From: Klebsiella spallanzanii | Lineage (GTDB): Bacteria; Pseudomonadota; Gammaproteobacteria; Enterobacterales; Enterobacteriaceae | NCBI RefSeq assembly: GCF_902158555.1 | Contig: NZ_CABGGS010000023.1 | Span: 248,001-312,000 of the forward strand | Length of the DNA stretch: 64,000 nt | Direction of reading: 5' to 3' | Shown here: positions 40,939 to 49,032 of the stretch, piece by piece | Layout of the letters: each line of letters begins with the position of its first letter | Numbering within the stretch: position 1 is the stretch's first letter | Program-made: the position numbers and the translations under genes | Notes under the pieces: model-generated | Database searches by the model: none | Told to the model about the DNA's origin: nothing | The model's input: the letters and a program-made list of their open reading frames with translations, nothing else

Positions 40939-42396
40939 ATGACAATAACTCCACAACAACTGATCGCACTGCTACCGCTGCTGATCGTCGGCTTGACGGT
41001 GGTGGTTGTGATGCTCTCCATTGCGTGGCGACGCAATCATTTCCTTAATGCCACGCTGTCGGTTCTCGGCCTGAACGCCGCGCTGATTTCACTCTGGTTC
41101 GTGGGTCAGAACGGAGCAATGGACGTTACGCCGCTGATTCGCGTTGACGGCTACGCCATGCTCTATACCGGGCTGGTGCTGCTGGCGAGTCTGGCAACCT
41201 GCACCTTTGCCTACCCGTGGCTTGAGGGGTATAAGGACAATAAAGAAGAGTTCTACCTGCTGGTACTGATTGCCGCGCTGGGCGGCATTCTGCTGGCGGG
41301 CGCGAACCATCTGGCGGCGCTGTTCCTCGGCATCGAACTCATTTCGCTGCCGCTGTTCGGCCTGGTGGGCTACGCCTTCCGTCAGAAACGCTCGCTGGAA
41401 GCCAGTATCAAGTACACGATTCTGTCCGCCGTTGCCTCTTCGTTCCTGCTGTTCGGTATGGCGCTGGTGTATGCCAACTCCGGTAACTTGTCTTTCCTGG
41501 CGCTTGGTCAGAGTCTTACGGATGGCATGCTGCACGAGCCGCTGCTGCTGGCCGGTCTTGGCCTGATGATTGTCGGCCTCGGCTTTAAGCTGTCGCTGGT
41601 ACCGTTCCACCTGTGGACGCCGGACGTTTATCAGGGCGCGCCTGCTCCGGTATCCACCTTCCTGGCGACCGCCAGCAAGATCGCTATTTTTGGCGTGGTG
41701 ATGCGTCTGTTCCTCTACATGCCGGTGGGTGATAGCGAGGCGGTGCGCGTGGTGCTGGGCCTGATCGCCTTCGCGTCTATTATCTTCGGTAACCTGATGG
41801 CCCTGAGTCAGACCAATATCAAACGTCTGCTCGGCTACTCTTCCATTTCCCATCTTGGCTATCTGCTGGTGGCGCTGATTGCTCTGCAGAGCGGCGAGAT
41901 GTCGATGGAAGCGGTGGGCGTCTATCTGGCCGGTTATTTGTTCAGCAGCCTCGGCGCGTTTGGCGTGGTGAGCCTGATGTCCAGCCCGTACCGCGGGCCG
42001 GATGCGGATTCTCTGTACTCCTACCGTGGCCTGTTCTGGCATCGGCCGATCCTGTCGGCGGTGATGACGGTGATGATGCTGTCTCTTGCCGGTATTCCGA
42101 TGACGCTGGGCTTTATCGGTAAGTTCTACGTGCTGGCGGTTGGTGTCCATGCGCACCTGTGGTGGCTGGTTGGGGCAGTGGTCGTTGGTTCGGCAATTGG
42201 TCTCTACTACTACCTGCGCGTGGCGGTGAGCCTGTATCTGAGCGCGCCGGAGCAATTGAATCGCGATGCGCCGTCTAACTGGCAGTACAGCGCCGGGGGC
42301 ATCGTAGTGTTGATTTCCGCGGTGCTGGTGCTGGTGCTCGGCGTATGGCCGCAACCGCTAATCAGCATCGTGCAGTTGGCGATGCCGTTGATGTAA
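40939..42396 (+). CDS. nuoN: NADH-quinone oxidoreductase subunit N
   Basis: Proximal antiporter-like subunit, 485 residues as in E. coli. Conserved elements: [20 protein letters not shown] (key Glu, about residue 133) and [35 protein letters not shown] (pumping Lys and channel). Last gene of the operon, closed by a UUCG-loop terminator. Confidence 0.97.
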   Translation: MTITPQQLIALLPLLIVGLTVVVVMLSIAWRRNHFLNATLSVLGLNAALISLWFVGQNGAMDVTPLIRVDGYAMLYTGLVLLASLATCTFAYPWLEGYKDNKEEFYLLVLIAALGGILLAGANHLAALFLGIELISLPLFGLVGYAFRQKRSLEASIKYTILSAVASSFLLFGMALVYANSGNLSFLALGQSLTDGMLHEPLLLAGLGLMIVGLGFKLSLVPFHLWTPDVYQGAPAPVSTFLATASKIAIFGVVMRLFLYMPVGDSEAVRVVLGLIAFASIIFGNLMALSQTNIKRLLGYSSISHLGYLLVALIALQSGEMSMEAVGVYLAGYLFSSLGAFGVVSLMSSPYRGPDADSLYSYRGLFWHRPILSAVMTVMMLSLAGIPMTLGFIGKFYVLAVGVHAHLWWLVGAVVVGSAIGLYYYLRVAVSLYLSAPEQLNRDAPSNWQYSAGGIVVLISAVLVLVLGVWPQPLISIVQLAMPLM

Positions 42397-42412
42397 CCTG
42401 ACTTCCCGGTGT

Positions 42413-42442
42413 AAAAAGGATCGCTTCGGCGGTCCTTTTTTT
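42413..42442 (+). terminator. terminator of the nuo operon
   Basis: Seen: stem AAAAAGGATCGC / GCGGTCCTTTTT (one U-G wobble) closed by a C(UUCG)G tetraloop, with a run of seven T residues. Confidence 0.9.
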
Positions 42443-42451
42443 ATCAGCATA

Positions 42452-42497
42452 AAACGCATGGGAATTTTCTTTAATATTCGTATTTCTCATGCGGTTT
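42452..42497. repeat. imperfect hairpin after the nuo terminator
   Basis: Seen: AAACGCATGGGAA-like left arm and TTCTCATGCGGTTT right arm, about 12 of 14 positions pairing, with a ~19-nt AT-rich loop. It marks the change from nuo to the AT-richer fimbrial region. No function assigned. Confidence 0.4.
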
Positions 42498-42593
42498 GTC
42501 ATATTAATCTCATTTTACGTTTCCCCTCCCACTCTTATTTTCCGTACTATTATTAATACGCATACTATTGTGTTCTGTAGACGGAGAAAGTGA

Positions 42594-43145
42594 ATGAAAA
42601 CAAGGCGTAAGCATTTAACGGTCGGAGAAGTTCAGCGTTTGGTTGATGCGGCCAGACGGGGGGCAAACCCGGAGCGCGATGTCTGTTTACTGTGGATGTG
42701 TTTTAACCATGGATGTCGGGTAAGCGAAATTCGGCACTGGAAGCTATCTGATATCGATATTCAAAGCGGGGTTATTTATATTCGACGATTAAAAAATGGC
42801 TTTTCAACTACGCATCCTATTTATAAGCAAGAAGTCAAGGTACTTAATGAGTGGTTGCGTGTGCGCAAGGATTATCCAGGAAATAATTCTGAGTGGCTTT
42901 TTTTATCGCGCAATGGCCAGCCTTTGTCGCGGCAGAGAATATATCAGATGATGAAGAACCTGAGCCTGGATGCGCAGCTGGAAATCAACGCCCATCCGCA
43001 TATGCTGCGTCACGCATGTGGCTTTGCGCTGGCTAATAACGGTGTGGATACGCGATTAATCCAGGATTTTCTGGGGCACAGAAATATTCAGCATACGGTT
43101 ATTTATACGGCAAGTAATGATGCGAGATTTAGGGAGGTTTGGTAA
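42594..43145 (+). CDS. FimB/FimE-type tyrosine recombinase 1 (intact)
   Basis: 183-residue site-specific recombinase of the fim switch family, expected to invert the adjacent promoter segment. All five catalytic residues are seen: Arg42 (HGCRVSE), His136 and Arg139 (HPHMLRH), His162 (GHRNIQH) and Tyr171 (VIYTA). Length and motifs match E. coli FimB/FimE. ATG after ACGGAGAAAG. The left inverted repeat begins 9 bp after its stop. Base composition is AT-richer than nuoN, consistent with acquisition. Confidence 0.93.
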   Translation: MKTRRKHLTVGEVQRLVDAARRGANPERDVCLLWMCFNHGCRVSEIRHWKLSDIDIQSGVIYIRRLKNGFSTTHPIYKQEVKVLNEWLRVRKDYPGNNSEWLFLSRNGQPLSRQRIYQMMKNLSLDAQLEINAHPHMLRHACGFALANNGVDTRLIQDFLGHRNIQHTVIYTASNDARFREVW

Positions 43146-43153
43146 ATGAAATA

Positions 43154-43174
43154 GTCATTTTGTATCAAACTGAC
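43154..43174 (+). repeat. left inverted repeat of the switch (IRL)
   Basis: Seen: 21 bp, imperfectly palindromic itself (GTCA at one end, TGAC at the other, 13 bp apart), as expected of paired recombinase half-sites. Matches IRR at 19 of 21 positions in inverted orientation. Confidence 0.85.
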
Positions 43175-43178
43175 TCCT

Positions 43179-43207
43179 ATGCTATCCATGACCCGTAACA
43201 ATGTCAA
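43179..43207 (-). promoter_or_regulatory. promoter inside the invertible segment, facing away from the pilin
   Basis: Seen on the minus strand: consensus -35 TTGACA (43202-43207), 17-nt spacer, -10 TAGCAT (43179-43184), start expected near 43172. As drawn it transcribes out through IRL into the antisense strand of recombinase 1. After inversion it would drive the fimbrial operon. Confidence 0.7.
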
Positions 43208-43411
43208 TTTATGTCTAACAATTTTTTTTATTATGTTTTTCATGTCCTTATATTAATCATAGCTGGTGGTTATTTGTTTGCTTAAATAAATTTGAAACAT
43301 GTATGGTTTATGCCTCGACCCGCCCCTTAGTTTTTTATCATGTTTATTAGGGTTTTTCCTGGTAAATATAAAATCAAAAATGCCTTCCCTGGCAATTTAT
43401 ATTTCAATTAA

Positions 43412-43448
43412 TTGAAGTGGTCAAATTGATACAAAATGACCACTTCAA
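43412..43448. repeat. orientation-dependent hairpin spanning IRR
   Basis: Seen: perfect 12-bp arms TTGAAGTGGTCA (43412-43423) and TGACCACTTCAA (43437-43448) with a 13-nt loop containing most of IRR. One arm is inside the invertible segment and one outside, so the structure exists only in the orientation shown. Confidence 0.6.
43420..43440 (-). repeat. right inverted repeat of the switch (IRR)
   Basis: Seen: inverted copy of IRL, GTCA-N13-TGAC, sharing the 15-bp identical core TTGATACAAAATGAC (43426-43440). Confidence 0.85.
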
Positions 43449-43467
43449 ATATTATATCCATTTCATG

Positions 43468-43480
43468 GATCAATGTTTTG
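43468..43480 (+). promoter_or_regulatory. IHF-like site beside IRR
   Basis: Seen: GATCAATGTTTTG, matching WATCAA-N4-TTR except for the first base, 28 bp outside IRR. IHF sites flank and assist the E. coli fim switch; a role here is inferred. Confidence 0.35.
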
Positions 43481-43514
43481 TTGCGTAATTAATATCAAAC
43501 GTAAATAAAAGGAT

Positions 43515-43535
43515 GCGCACGGTATTGCGCTTTTT
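43515..43535 (+). terminator. small leader hairpin with U-run before the major pilin gene
   Basis: Seen: GCGCA-CGGTAT-TGCGC followed by five T residues, 37 bp before the pilin ATG. A second 6-bp hairpin, AATGCA-TTGAC-TGCATT, follows at 43541-43557. The short stem suggests an attenuator rather than a full terminator. Confidence 0.35.
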
Positions 43536-43571
43536 AAGTTAATGCATTGACTGCATTGAAAAGGATAAATC

Positions 43572-44108
43572 ATGAAAAAAACATTACTTGCTGCTGTTGT
43601 TGCTGGTTGCGCGACGTTCTCTGGTGCTGCGCTGGCAGATGACGGTCAGGTGAAGTTTATTGGCGACATCATCGATGCTGGCTGTGACGTGGTCAATGAC
43701 CTGTCAAACCCGCTGGAAGTTCAGATGGGACAGATTGCTAAGACCGCGTTTTCCGGTACTGGTTCTACCGCTGCAGAACAAGGCTTCGATATCAAACTGG
43801 AAAACTGCCCGACTACCGTGACTAAAGCATCGGTACTGTTCTCTGGCGATAACGTTGGCGGCGACAACGACAAACTGCAGCTGACTGGCGCAGGCACCGA
43901 TCCTGACGTTGCTGAAGGTGTGGCTCTGCAACTAGTTGATGGTAGCACCAACAGCACCCTGCCGCTGTTCACCCGTTCTACCAGCCTGACCATCCCGTCA
44001 ACCGGTAATATCGATCTGCCGTTCCGCGTTCGTTATATCCAGACTGACGCTACCGTTGTTGCTGGTAAAGCTAACGGTACCGCTAACTTCACTATCAGCT
44101 ACAACTGA
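43572..44108 (+). CDS. major fimbrial subunit (FimA-like pilin)
   Basis: 178-residue type 1-family pilin, exported by Sec and assembled by donor-strand exchange. Signal peptide of about 22 residues (ending GAALA, then DDGQVKF). Mature domain with the conserved disulfide pair Cys38 (DAGCDV) and Cys79 (LENCP). It ends in the chaperone-recognition beta strand GTANFTISYN with penultimate aromatic. AAAGGATAAATC upstream. First gene under the invertible promoter. A stem-loop after it probably limits readthrough into the chaperone and usher genes. Confidence 0.92.
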   Translation: MKKTLLAAVVAGCATFSGAALADDGQVKFIGDIIDAGCDVVNDLSNPLEVQMGQIAKTAFSGTGSTAAEQGFDIKLENCPTTVTKASVLFSGDNVGGDNDKLQLTGAGTDPDVAEGVALQLVDGSTNSTLPLFTRSTSLTIPSTGNIDLPFRVRYIQTDATVVAGKANGTANFTISYN

Positions 44109-44131
44109 TTCTCCGTCTATTAGACCGTGCT

Positions 44132-44156
44132 AGCGAGCCGAAATCGGCTCGCTTTT
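44132..44156 (+). terminator. attenuating terminator after the major pilin gene
   Basis: Seen: 10-bp perfect stem AGCGAGCCGA / TCGGCTCGCT with a 2-nt loop, followed by TTTT after the last stem C. Placement between major subunit and assembly genes is typical for making excess pilin. Confidence 0.65.
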
Positions 44157-44170
44157 CCAGGGAGCTGGAG

Positions 44171-44833
44171 ATGAAACGATACCTGAAAGTGCTGATGGCT
44201 GGATGGCTGTTAGTGGGCGCTGCGGCGCATGCGGGCGTCGTCACCGGCGGTACGCGCCTGATTTATCCCGGTGGCAAAAAAGAGGCCTCTCTGAGCGTAA
44301 CGAATAATGATGCTACGCCATACCTCATTCAAAGCTGGGTAGAGACGAATAACGGATCTACACCCTTTCTGTTAACGCCGCCTTTGTTTCGCCTCGACGG
44401 CGAACAGCAGACTCGCCTGCGGGTGATTTATAGCGGCGGATTACCGGAAAACAAAGAAAGCATGTTCTGGATGAATATCAAAGCGATTCCATCCGCACAG
44501 GCGAAAGCTGGCGCCAATACGCTACAGATAGCCATTAAAACGCGTATCAAATTAATTTACCGGCCTAAATCTGTTGCGGGAACGCCGGAAATGGTCACCG
44601 AACAGCTCCGCTGGACACGCAGCGGTAATAAGCTGCAGGTCACTAATCCCACTGCGTTTTATATGAATTTCGCCGAGGTAAAAATCGGTGGCGCAGAAGT
44701 TAAAGAAGCCAACTGGGTGGCGCCTGGCGCGACGGCAAGCTTTGAATTACCGCGCGGTAGCACGGGCTCTTTGCGGTGGAAACTGATTAATGATTACGGC
44801 GGTATTGGCGCACAGCATAACGCTAATTTGTAA
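44171..44833 (+). CDS. periplasmic fimbrial chaperone (FimC/PapD-like)
   Basis: 220-residue chaperone that completes pilin subunits by donor-strand complementation in the periplasm. Signal peptide MKRYLKVLMAGWLLVGAAAHA. The first Ig-like domain carries the PapD signature (GTRLIYPGGKKEASLSVTN, SMFWMNIKAIP) and the alternating hydrophobic G1 strand (NTLQIAIKTRIKLIYRP). A smaller second domain follows. Lies 30 bp before the usher gene. Confidence 0.92.
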   Translation: MKRYLKVLMAGWLLVGAAAHAGVVTGGTRLIYPGGKKEASLSVTNNDATPYLIQSWVETNNGSTPFLLTPPLFRLDGEQQTRLRVIYSGGLPENKESMFWMNIKAIPSAQAKAGANTLQIAIKTRIKLIYRPKSVAGTPEMVTEQLRWTRSGNKLQVTNPTAFYMNFAEVKIGGAEVKEANWVAPGATASFELPRGSTGSLRWKLINDYGGIGAQHNANL

Positions 44834-44863
44834 AGGCTATCAGGCCAGGGAGTTCCAGAGACA

Positions 44864-47413
44864 ATGACAAATAACTATAACAAATGGCGGCTTAACCGGA
44901 TAGCCGGAGCTCTGGCCGTTGCCTTGATACCATGGTGTGATGATGCGCTGGCGCGTGATGTTTTTAACCCGGCGCTACTGGAAATGGATGGCCCGCAGAC
45001 GGGCGTCAGGGACTTATCAGCCTATGAACAGGCCGGAGGGCAGCAGCCGGGAACCTATCGGGTCGATATTTACCTCAATAACGTCTTTATGGATACCAGG
45101 GATGTGACTTTTCAGCAGAGTCGAGTCCAGGGAGCGACAGGATTACAGCCCTGTCTGAAAGTTGAGGAACTTGCCGAATGGGGCGTGCGCGTCAAGCAAT
45201 TCCCTGAATTAGGCCGTCAATCGGCGGACTGCGCGGATTTGGGCGTTATACCGCAGGCAAAGGCTGATTTCCGTTTTAGTCAGCAGCGCCTGTTATTAAG
45301 CTTCCCGCAGGCTGCGGTTTCCAGCGCAGCAAGAGGGTGGGTTGACCCTAAGCAATGGGATGACGGAATAACGGCTCTTCTGCTGAACTACTCTTTTAGC
45401 GGGGCAAATAACTGGTCGCGTAAGAACGACACGCCGGACAGCGATAATCAGTATGTTAACCTGCGCCCCGGTATCAACATCGGGCCGTGGCGTTTGCGCA
45501 ACTACACCACCTGGGCGCGTAATAGCAGCGGCGGCGAATCAAATAATAGTTGGGATACGGTTTATACCTACGCTCAACGCAATATTAATGCCCTGCAAGG
45601 GGTGATGACGCTGGGCGACAGCAGCACTGACGCCGATGTTTTTGAAGGCATTCCCTTCCGTGGGGCGATGCTGGCTTCCGATGACGATATGCTGCCGGAA
45701 AGCCTGCGCGGCTATGCGCCGGTCGTGCGCGGGATTGCGCGAACGAATGCCCAGGTCATTATTCGTCAGAATGGCTATGAGATTTACCAGACCTACGTCG
45801 CTCCTGGCGCGTTTGAAATCACCGATATGTATCCAACCGGCGGTTCGGGCGATTTATCGGTCACCATCAAAGAATCCGATGGCAGCGAGCAGAATCTGAT
45901 TGTGCCTTATGCTTCCCTTCCTGTTCTGCAGCGTGAGGGTCGTCTGAAATATAGCGTCACCTCCGGTGTATACCGGGCCTACGACAATAGCATTGACGAA
46001 ACGCCTCTCACTCAGGCGACGGCGATTTACGGTTTACCCTGGGGGATGACCCTTTACGGCGGCGGTCAATTTAGCAGTAAATATCAGTCGCTGGCGCTGG
46101 GGATGGGGAAAAACCTCGGTGAATTTGGCGCCGTATCGACAGATGTCACCCAGGCCTGGTCTAACCGCCAGGATCAAGACAAAGAGAGCGGTCAGTCGGT
46201 TCGTGTTCGTTATAGCAAAGATCTCCCGGGCTTAGGCACTAACGTCTCCCTTGCCGGATATCGCTATGCGACCAGCGGCTACTGGGATATGCAGGAGGTG
46301 CTGGATACCTATCGGGATGACAACTATACCCCTTCGATCGAACGGCGTCGCAATCGGGGAGAAGTGACCCTTAGCCAGAGCCTCGGCGAAGAAATGGGGT
46401 CGATGTCGCTAAGCTATATCCGTGAAGATTACTGGAACAGCGGGCGTACCATGGAATCCGTTGGCGTCGGTTACAACAACAGCTGGCGCGGCATCAGCTA
46501 TAGCATGAACTACAGCTATAACCGTAATACAACCGACCAGAGCACCGGCAAGCGTAATGACGAAGATCACCTGTTCGCGCTGAGCATCAGCGTGCCTTTG
46601 GGGGAATGGCTGCCAAAACCGGTTTACGCCAACTACTCCCTGAACAGCAGCAAAAATGGCTCAACCAGCAACAATCTGGGGCTCTCCGGCACTTTGCTGG
46701 AGCGTAATAACCTGAGCTGGAGCGTACAGGAAGGGTATACCAGCCAGGGAAGAGGGGAGAGCGGTAGCGTTAACGCCGACTGGCGGGCGACCTATGCTGA
46801 GCTGACTGGCGGTTACAGTCACGATAAATACAGCCATCGCCTGAACTACGCCCTGCGCGGCGGAGTGCTGGCGCATGAAAATGGCCTGACGCTGGGGCAG
46901 CCTTTTGGTGAAACCCTGGCTTTAGTTAAAGCGCCAGGCGCTTCAGGCGTTGGCGTCAACAACCAGACCGGCGTCAGAACCGACTGGCGGGGTTATGCCG
47001 TAGTGCCTTATACCTCACCGTATCGTAAGAATACGCTGACCCTTGATACCAGTACGATGCCGGATGATGTCGATCTTGAACTCACTACCCAGACGGTGGT
47101 GCCAACCCGTGGGGCGGTGGTTCGCGCAAACTATGCCACCAGCGTCGGTAATCGGGTGCTGATGACCGTGCGCCGGGCGAATAGTCAGCCGGTACCTTTC
47201 GGCGCCATGGTCAGCATCCCCGGAGCCGCAGCGTCAGAGCAGGCTTTTATCGTTGGCGATGGCGGGCAGGTCTACCTGACCGGGCTGGAGTCTAACGGGG
47301 CACTTAACGTGAAATGGGGTTCTGGCGCGCAAGAGCGCTGCCAGGTTCAGTATGCGCTGCCGTCAGGAAAAACCCTTACCGGCGTTATCGTAGCCCAGGG
47401 GCTATGCCGCTAA
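44864..47413 (+). CDS. outer-membrane fimbrial usher (FimD/PapC-like)
   Basis: 849-residue usher forming the secretion pore for the fimbria. Signal sequence ends near ALA30, then FNPALLEMDG starts the N-terminal chaperone-binding domain. The long beta-barrel region includes GDSSTDADVFEGIPFRGAMLASDDDMLPESLRGYAPVVRGIA, the usher family signature (about residues 245-290), preceding the plug domain. The C-terminal domains end with the conserved pair of cysteines (ERCQVQYALPSG...QGLCR). No frameshift seen. Confidence 0.94.
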   Translation: MTNNYNKWRLNRIAGALAVALIPWCDDALARDVFNPALLEMDGPQTGVRDLSAYEQAGGQQPGTYRVDIYLNNVFMDTRDVTFQQSRVQGATGLQPCLKVEELAEWGVRVKQFPELGRQSADCADLGVIPQAKADFRFSQQRLLLSFPQAAVSSAARGWVDPKQWDDGITALLLNYSFSGANNWSRKNDTPDSDNQYVNLRPGINIGPWRLRNYTTWARNSSGGESNNSWDTVYTYAQRNINALQGVMTLGDSSTDADVFEGIPFRGAMLASDDDMLPESLRGYAPVVRGIARTNAQVIIRQNGYEIYQTYVAPGAFEITDMYPTGGSGDLSVTIKESDGSEQNLIVPYASLPVLQREGRLKYSVTSGVYRAYDNSIDETPLTQATAIYGLPWGMTLYGGGQFSSKYQSLALGMGKNLGEFGAVSTDVTQAWSNRQDQDKESGQSVRVRYSKDLPGLGTNVSLAGYRYATSGYWDMQEVLDTYRDDNYTPSIERRRNRGEVTLSQSLGEEMGSMSLSYIREDYWNSGRTMESVGVGYNNSWRGISYSMNYSYNRNTTDQSTGKRNDEDHLFALSISVPLGEWLPKPVYANYSLNSSKNGSTSNNLGLSGTLLERNNLSWSVQEGYTSQGRGESGSVNADWRATYAELTGGYSHDKYSHRLNYALRGGVLAHENGLTLGQPFGETLALVKAPGASGVGVNNQTGVRTDWRGYAVVPYTSPYRKNTLTLDTSTMPDDVDLELTTQTVVPTRGAVVRANYATSVGNRVLMTVRRANSQPVPFGAMVSIPGAAASEQAFIVGDGGQVYLTGLESNGALNVKWGSGAQERCQVQYALPSGKTLTGVIVAQGLCR

Positions 47414-47432
47414 TCGAAAGGATGCAAAAACA

Positions 47433-48476
47433 ATGAAACGATTTTCATGGGGAATATTAGCAGGCCTGACGGCGCTGGCGATATCGCCGCAGGCGATGGC
47501 TGCTACCGGGTGGTGTGAGACGACTGCAGCTGGTCATGCTCCATTTAATAACACCTTTTCATTTATTGAAACCTTTACTAATCCCGCGCAAAATCAGGCG
47601 GGGATGACGTTTCCTCGTCTATATCGTTGGAATACCGGGGGAACTTATAATGCAAAATGTGATTGTGGCAGCTATAACACTGGGCCTACATATTTTAAAG
47701 CCTCGATTCCCGGACTGGCTGCGACGCAAAGTCGAGGTGGGGTAAATTATTACCAGCTAAATAAATATCTGGAAATTGCCAGCGAATTATATATTGCCGG
47801 GGGCGTGAATGACTATTTCCCGACGCCTATTACGAATAAAAGTAATGAAAATAACCAGGGTTTTGCTTGCAACTCGGGTGGTTCAAGTTTCCAGAGTGGT
47901 TCAGTGGGATATATTTCACTCTATTTTACCCGGCCATTTGTTGGTCAGGTGAGCATCCCTCCGACGGTTATCCTGGAGGTCTTCGGAACGAGAATCTCTG
48001 GAAACTATGGTTCAACTCCATTAACGCGGATCTTCATGAGCGGTTCCGTTACGGTACCCCAATCGTGCGAAATAAATACCGGTCAACCGATTAACGTCGA
48101 TTTTGGCGATATTGCCGCCAACAATTTTAAAACGTCAGGCCAGATGCCGACAGGGTTTACCCCGCATACGGTAAATATGACGGTGGCCTGTACCAATATT
48201 TCCGCTGGGGTAAAGATCGCTCTCTCATTCCAGGGGACGCAGGATAGTCATGACAACACCGCGCTGGCGACGACCAATAGCGATATTGCGGTACGAATTG
48301 AAAATATTACCGGAACCAAAATTCCAGTGATCTCAGGGTTGTTGCCGGTCAATTTGAATTATTCAACCCAGACCGGGGATACAACCATGAAAATCTATCC
48401 GATTAATACCACCGGAAACTTGCCCGACGGCGGCGGGTTTACGGCCACGGCAACCATTCAGGCAGAAATTGAATAA
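47433..48476 (+). CDS. putative two-domain tip adhesin of the fimbria
   Basis: 347 residues, about twice a pilin subunit, as expected of a FimH/MrkD-type tip adhesin. Signal peptide MKRFSWGILAGLTALAISPQAMA. The N-terminal ~190-residue domain begins GWCETT and contains CDCG and ACNSGG cysteines; it has no recognisable ligand-binding family. The C-terminal pilin domain starts near residue 205 (SGSVTVPQSCEINTGQPINVDFGDI). It ends with the donor-strand-acceptor motif FTATATIQAEIE. Receptor unknown. Confidence 0.82.
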   Translation: MKRFSWGILAGLTALAISPQAMAATGWCETTAAGHAPFNNTFSFIETFTNPAQNQAGMTFPRLYRWNTGGTYNAKCDCGSYNTGPTYFKASIPGLAATQSRGGVNYYQLNKYLEIASELYIAGGVNDYFPTPITNKSNENNQGFACNSGGSSFQSGSVGYISLYFTRPFVGQVSIPPTVILEVFGTRISGNYGSTPLTRIFMSGSVTVPQSCEINTGQPINVDFGDIAANNFKTSGQMPTGFTPHTVNMTVACTNISAGVKIALSFQGTQDSHDNTALATTNSDIAVRIENITGTKIPVISGLLPVNLNYSTQTGDTTMKIYPINTTGNLPDGGGFTATATIQAEIE

Positions 48477-48488
48477 CAGGAGTAAATA

Positions 48489-48998
48489 ATGAAAAAGGCG
48501 CTGTGGTTGGTATTGTTGCTGCCTGTTTTTTCATCCTGGGGCGGAATACCGTTGAATGTAAAAGGGAATATCTATTTTCTTCCCTGTGACGTGAGTACCG
48601 ACACCCAGTATCAGGAGGTGAACTTTGGCACGCTTCTGAACATAGATTTGCAAACGGCCGGCAATGCTTCGGAGTGGAAAACCTTTAGCTTAAATATAGA
48701 AAACTGCCCGGCAGGAACCACCAAAGCGACGGTGAAGTTTGATGGTGTCACCGATGGCGATGACGCGACGCATTTCGCCAATATGGCCGCCAGCGACGCG
48801 GCGCAGAATATCGCGCTGCAGATAACCAGTACCGATCATTCCATAACCTATAAAAATCAGGATCAAATGACCATTGCTATTAACGGCAGTACCGGCAAGG
48901 GTGAATTCCCGCTGGCTGCTCGCTTATATTCAACCCAGGGCGGGGTAACGGTCGGAAAATTTGAATCAGTGGTGCAGTTGACTTTTACCTATCAGTAA
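48489..48998 (+). CDS. minor fimbrial subunit
   Basis: 169-residue pilin-family protein, probably an adaptor or terminator subunit. Signal peptide of about 19 residues (MKKALWLVLLLPVFSSWGG). Pilin disulfide cysteines in YFLPCDVS and IENCPAG; terminal beta strand SVVQLTFTYQ. It is unlike E. coli fim in that it follows, rather than precedes, the adhesin gene. 34 bp before recombinase 2, so that gene is probably co-transcribed. Confidence 0.88.
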   Translation: MKKALWLVLLLPVFSSWGGIPLNVKGNIYFLPCDVSTDTQYQEVNFGTLLNIDLQTAGNASEWKTFSLNIENCPAGTTKATVKFDGVTDGDDATHFANMAASDAAQNIALQITSTDHSITYKNQDQMTIAINGSTGKGEFPLAARLYSTQGGVTVGKFESVVQLTFTYQ

Positions 48999-49032
48999 TT
49001 TTATGTATTAAATGGATGAAAAGGAATGACGT

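Larger units (their letters stand above)
43154..43440. other. invertible promoter element (fimS-like phase switch), OFF orientation
   Basis: Seen: GTCATTTTGTATCAA (43154-43168) and its exact reverse complement TTGATACAAAATGAC (43426-43440). Each extends inward to a 21-bp copy of form GTCA-N13-TGAC (43154-43174 and 43420-43440) with 19 of 21 matches. They bound a 287-bp segment between recombinase 1 and the major pilin gene, the same arrangement as E. coli fimS (314 bp). The only strong promoter inside points left, away from the pilin, so the sequence shown is predicted OFF. Inversion would put the start near 43422, about 150 nt before the pilin gene. Confidence 0.85.

Noticed and set aside
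41089-42354. 421-codon open frame antisense to nuoN
   Set aside because: Composition is rich in His, Arg and Gln, as produced when membrane-protein codons are read in reverse; no domain and no start signals.
43344-43372. Rightward promoter inside the switch (TTATTA with TATAAA)
   Set aside because: The -10 is good, but the -35 matches only 3 of 6 bases. The opposite-facing TTGACA-N17-TAGCAT is far stronger and correctly placed near the repeat, so the OFF reading is preferred.
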